The position numbers and the translations under genes were made by a program. Below, one piece after another: positions 5,582 to 8,364 of a stretch of DNA of 8,364 nt (position 1 is its first letter; each line of letters opens with the position of its first letter). Origin of the DNA: Microcaldota archaeon (GTDB taxonomy: Archaea; B1Sed10-29; WALL01; WAMD01); the NCBI GenBank assembly GCA_027077895.1, contig JALWQZ010000012.1, positions 1 to 8,364 on the forward strand, read 5' to 3'. The notes under the pieces were generated by a model. That model was not told where the DNA came from and ran no database searches. It saw only the letters and a program-made list of their open reading frames with translations.

Positions 5582-8364
5582 TCACTTCTTTGGTTTGTAC
5601 CTAGATTTCAATGCGGTTAGGCCTTTCTTCGGTTTTTTGTTTGTGGGTAGTGTTTCTAGTATCCTGTCTTTGTAGTAGTAACCTCCAACTCCTGAACCCA
5701 CAACTATCAATACTAAGAGTATCCATATCCACCATGATGAGTGCTTGTTTGTGCTGACGCTTGCCAAGGCAATTTTCTTGGTTGGATTGTTTATGGTTAT
5801 CGGGATTTTGATCGTCTTGTTCGCGTATTGCAGCACTACATACCCGGAGTATAGTCCTGTTGTGTTTGATATTGTTAGTGTAACTGTCCCAGAACTATGT
5901 GGATTTATTTTTACCGAAGATGGGGCAGATACAACCTTTGATATGTTCCCCACTAGCGACAATGACATACTTAGTGAGGTGTTCCCGTTGTTTCTTATAT
6001 CTAAAGTTGCTGTGTTCATGTCCACTGCTTCAATCTCTTTTGGTAGGACATCAACCTCCTCCACAGATGGTTTCTTTGCAACAACCTGTTTCTTGACGAT
6101 AGTTATACCGATTGCTTTCCATGTTGATTCTACACCTATCTTAACAGTTATATTTCCAGTCTCGTTTGGCACTATATACAACTTGAATACTGTGCTGTTT
6201 CCAGGGTCTAAGTCGATAGGCGTGTTTGGTGATAGTGTGTAATTAATACCATCCAACCCTAGTATCTCGGGTTTTATTATATCTGAGCACGTACCATCGT
6301 TTTCGACTGTGAACATTATTGTGTTATTCACGTTTTGGTATATTGTTATCTGATCAGGTATGTTCAATATCTTAAAGTAGTAGTCGCATTTGCTTGAACT
6401 GACACTCCCTCCACCTCCTGATGATGAACTGGTAGTTGTGGATGATGATGTGCTTGAACTGCTGCTACTAGAACTGCTGGAAGTACTGCTTGAAGTGGAG
6501 GTCTCGTTTATGATGTACGAAGAAAAACCTTGCACCTTTATGTCCACTGTGCTCACATAACCACCTGATACTGAATACGAAAAGTCAGAGGTAGATAGGT
6601 TCGTGCATGTGCTACCGCAGTGGAAGACCTGAATCTTTGCAGGGTCTATTTCTAGGAATGATAACCCAGTTATATTCAACCAACCACTGAATCCCATTAG
6701 ATTGCCTGATACAAAATCGAACTCTGCTTTGTGTTGGTCTTTATTCTCTGAAAATGATGTTAGGTTGAATTTTGGTGTGCCTGTGAATTTTACTGTCCCG
6801 GTTAGTGTCAGGTTCGCGGGAGCATACACCCAGGACCATTTTACAATAGTGTTATTCGGCAGTGGCTGGCTTAAGTTGAGTTTTGTGCCGTGGTAAGTTA
6901 TTGTTAGGTTAGGTAGTAAGGAGAGTTGTGAGAGAGTTACCTGTTTTTTCACTGTTATTGTCTTCTTCCACCATGCTGGGAGGCCGTCTGATTTATCTAC
7001 TAGTAAGACTAATGTCCAGTTCCCAGTTTTGTTTAGTTTGGGGCTTGTCCAGTTGAACTTCCATGAATCTGACGTATTTGTCCATGTCCAGTTCCCTGTC
7101 TGGTTTCCAGATGGATTAAATAGGAATAGTCTTGCGGTTGAAGAACTACCACAGTTTCCTAGGCTGATGTTCATTACTATGCTAGAGTTCAGGTAAACTG
7201 TTTTGTTGAACGTCACATTTGAGTTCTTTGCTGTCCAGTTTCCTGTCCAGTTTGTTAGCATTGATGAATTCAGGACGAGGTTATTGTTGTATACACTTTC
7301 GTCTGGCACGTTCGATGATATGCTCGCAATTAGATACCAATAACCTGACTCGTTTTGGGTCACGTTTACAGTTCCGTTTAGTGTTCTGACTTCTGTTCCG
7401 GTTAGGTTTGCAGAAGTAGAGTTTAGTAGTGTACCGTTGATTGTCACGTTTACAGGTAGGCCCCAGTATACCGATGATATGCTCGCGCCATAGTTCTTTA
7501 TGTCTGCTGAAGTGACGTTTAAGTAGATTACAACTCCGGATGGGGCGATTATTGCTTTGTACTGGTGGGATAATGACGTTATCCCTAGGTCCGGTGCCTT
7601 GCCCAGTATTGCAATGGATGTGCTGTTTGCTAGGAGTATGCTAGAATTGCTTAGGTTTGATATATTTGATAAAATCTCTGGTTGTCCCATCGCGGATTCG
7701 AATCCTGTCTCTAGGGTTGAATTAACGGTTCCGTTCGAGTTTAAGAGGAGTACCCTCGTTGGGTTTGAATTTACCACGAGGACAAATCCATTGGTCCAGT
7801 TGGATATGGCCAGTGACCCAGTGTACGATGTTAAGTTTGAATAGTTCATGCTGGTTGTATTCACTTCGTATATCCCATCGCTTGAATTTGCGAATAGGAA
7901 TTGGCCTGCTAGTGCGAGCATTGATGCGCCTATGCTCGCGTTTGAGGTTATGTTTCCATTTGTTTCGTTTATCTTGAATATGTGTGAATTAGACGCTGCA
8001 AATATGTAGTCGCCATTTGCTGATAACCAGTTGATTGTTTCGTTTGTTCCGTTTTCCCACAGTGTAGAATTTGTTAGGTTTCCTGTTTTGGCTAGGTTTG
8101 TGCAGTTTATTGCCAAGAGTGTTGTGTTGTTTGTTAGTACCAGACCCCCGCCTCCGGATATCATTGGGGCGGATGTTGTGAAGTTTAGTTTGGTTGAGTT
8201 AACGACGTCTAGGCTGGAGTTTAGGAGGTATAAGCTGTCGTTTGCTTGTACGACTAGGTAGTTGGAGCATTCAACCATTGAGTGAACGGTCGTGTTTTCT
8301 AGCAATGTGCCAGTTGATTGGTTCGTTGTGTTGTAATATTCGAGGCCTTCTGATGTGGGGAACA
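5582..8364 (-). CDS. 5'-truncated giant cell-surface glycoprotein with C-terminal membrane anchor
   Basis: The frame is open to the right edge. The TTG at 8305 is an internal Leu, with at least 19 codons before it, so the signal peptide and start are outside the window. Residues count from that TTG. Residues 10-236 hold about six blade-like repeats of roughly 40 residues, suggesting a beta-propeller. Residues 238-345 start APDLGITSL and end DESVYNNNL, like a CARDB domain. Residues 350-455 and 456-600 are further beta-rich regions. A Ser/Thr/Gly linker spans 602-638. Two more Ig-like beta domains cover about 639-740 and 745-845. One membrane segment (858-878, WWIWILLVLIVVGSGVG) is followed by a Lys-rich tail of 29 residues. 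Cysteines are few (about eight) and mostly extracellular. No catalytic motif is visible, so an S-layer, adhesion or scaffold role is inferred. About 64 N-X-S/T sequons fit archaeal AglB glycosylation. Confidence 0.88.
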   Translation of the reverse strand, partial: FPTSEGLEYYNTTNQSTGTLLENTTVHSMVECSNYLVVQANDSLYLLNSSLDVVNSTKLNFTTSAPMISGGGGLVLTNNTTLLAINCTNLAKTGNLTNSTLWENGTNETINWLSANGDYIFAASNSHIFKINETNGNITSNASIGASMLALAGQFLFANSSDGIYEVNTTSMNYSNLTSYTGSLAISNWTNGFVLVVNSNPTRVLLLNSNGTVNSTLETGFESAMGQPEILSNISNLSNSSILLANSTSIAILGKAPDLGITSLSHQYKAIIAPSGVVIYLNVTSADIKNYGASISSVYWGLPVNVTINGTLLNSTSANLTGTEVRTLNGTVNVTQNESGYWYLIASISSNVPDESVYNNNLVLNSSMLTNWTGNWTAKNSNVTFNKTVYLNSSIVMNISLGNCGSSSTARLFLFNPSGNQTGNWTWTNTSDSWKFNWTSPKLNKTGNWTLVLLVDKSDGLPAWWKKTITVKKQVTLSQLSLLPNLTITYHGTKLNLSQPLPNNTIVKWSWVYAPANLTLTGTVKFTGTPKFNLTSFSENKDQHKAEFDFVSGNLMGFSGWLNITGLSFLEIDPAKIQVFHCGSTCTNLSTSDFSYSVSGGYVSTVDIKVQGFSSYIINETSTSSSTSSSSSSSSSSTSSSTTTSSSSGGGGSVSSSKCDYYFKILNIPDQITIYQNVNNTIMFTVENDGTCSDIIKPEILGLDGINYTLSPNTPIDLDPGNSTVFKLYIVPNETGNITVKIGVESTWKAIGITIVKKQVVAKKPSVEEVDVLPKEIEAVDMNTATLDIRNNGNTSLSMSLSLVGNISKVVSAPSSVKINPHSSGTVTLTISNTTGLYSGYVVLQYANKTIKIPITINNPTKKIALASVSTNKHSSWWIWILLVLIVVGSGVGGYYYKDRILETLPTNKKPKKGLTALKSRYKPKK
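5672..5734 (-). other. transmembrane anchor of the surface glycoprotein
   Basis: Encodes residues 858-878, about 21 hydrophobic residues beginning WWIWILLVLIVV and ending GGYYY. The 29-residue remainder is rich in Lys and Arg (KKPKK, YKPKK), consistent with a cytoplasmic stop-transfer tail. No sequon follows the segment, which supports an outside N-terminus and inside C-terminus. Confidence 0.85.
6392..6502 (-). repeat. Ser/Thr/Gly low-complexity linker
   Basis: Encodes 37 residues (602-638) made almost only of Ser and Thr, then four Gly and a short Ser/Val tail. The serine codons are mixed (AGC, AGT, TCA, TCC, TCT), so the tract is kept at the protein level rather than by simple DNA slippage. 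It separates the N-terminal ectodomain from the two membrane-proximal beta domains and contains no N-glycosylation sequon. Ser/Thr-rich stalks of this kind are often O-glycosylated in archaeal surface proteins. Confidence 0.85.

Noticed and set aside
5745..6242. Forward reading frame of 165 codons with hydrophobic N-terminus
   Set aside because: It is antisense within the surface glycoprotein gene, with no ribosome site or family motif. The hydrophobic look comes from complementing Asn/Thr/Lys-rich codons.
6392..6502. DNA microsatellite
   Set aside because: The serine codons are mixed, so there is no simple tandem DNA unit; the repetition is at the protein level.
8303..8305. TTG as true start of the surface protein
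   Set aside because: The frame continues open through to the right edge (at least 19 more codons), and no signal peptide follows the TTG.

Overview
The window looks like a stretch of archaeal chromosome, plausibly from a small-genome DPANN-type lineage such as Micrarchaeota. The signs are a tRNA-Ser gene without an encoded CCA end, AT-rich TATA-like boxes 20-40 bp before starts with very short leaders, heavy use of AGG/AGA and ATA codons, and a large C-terminally anchored surface protein packed with N-glycosylation sequons. The lineage is an inference; only the archaeal character is well supported. I see no insertion sequence, CRISPR array, integrase or rRNA.

Layout. Positions 1-761 (+) hold the 3' part of a gene whose start lies outside the window. 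Its product ends in a segment with a possible papain/C39-like Cys-His-Asp arrangement. A short, charged, coiled-coil-like protein (771-1205, -) converges on it. A divergent promoter region then leads to a YdjM/DUF457-type membrane protein (1319-1798, +), which ends one base from the 3' end of a convergent tRNA-Ser(UGA) gene (1800-1883, -). The tRNA and an unrecognised 289-residue soluble protein (1948-2817, +) diverge from one AT-rich promoter block.

Next comes a two-gene lower-glycolysis operon. Enolase (2871-4151) overlaps by ATGA with a divergent cofactor-independent phosphoglycerate mutase (4148-5566). The two would catalyse consecutive steps, 3-phosphoglycerate to 2-phosphoglycerate to phosphoenolpyruvate. 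The mutase keeps its two-metal site, but the usual nucleophilic serine is a cysteine and several substrate-binding positions are changed. This is the most striking observation in the window.

From 5582 to the right edge (-) runs the 3' part of a very large extracellular protein. It has beta-propeller-like repeats, a CARDB-like domain, further beta domains, a Ser/Thr linker, two more beta domains, one membrane anchor and a lysine-rich tail. By hand count it carries about 64 N-X-S/T sequons in the 907 residues counted, none of them after the membrane segment. Its 5' end is outside the window.
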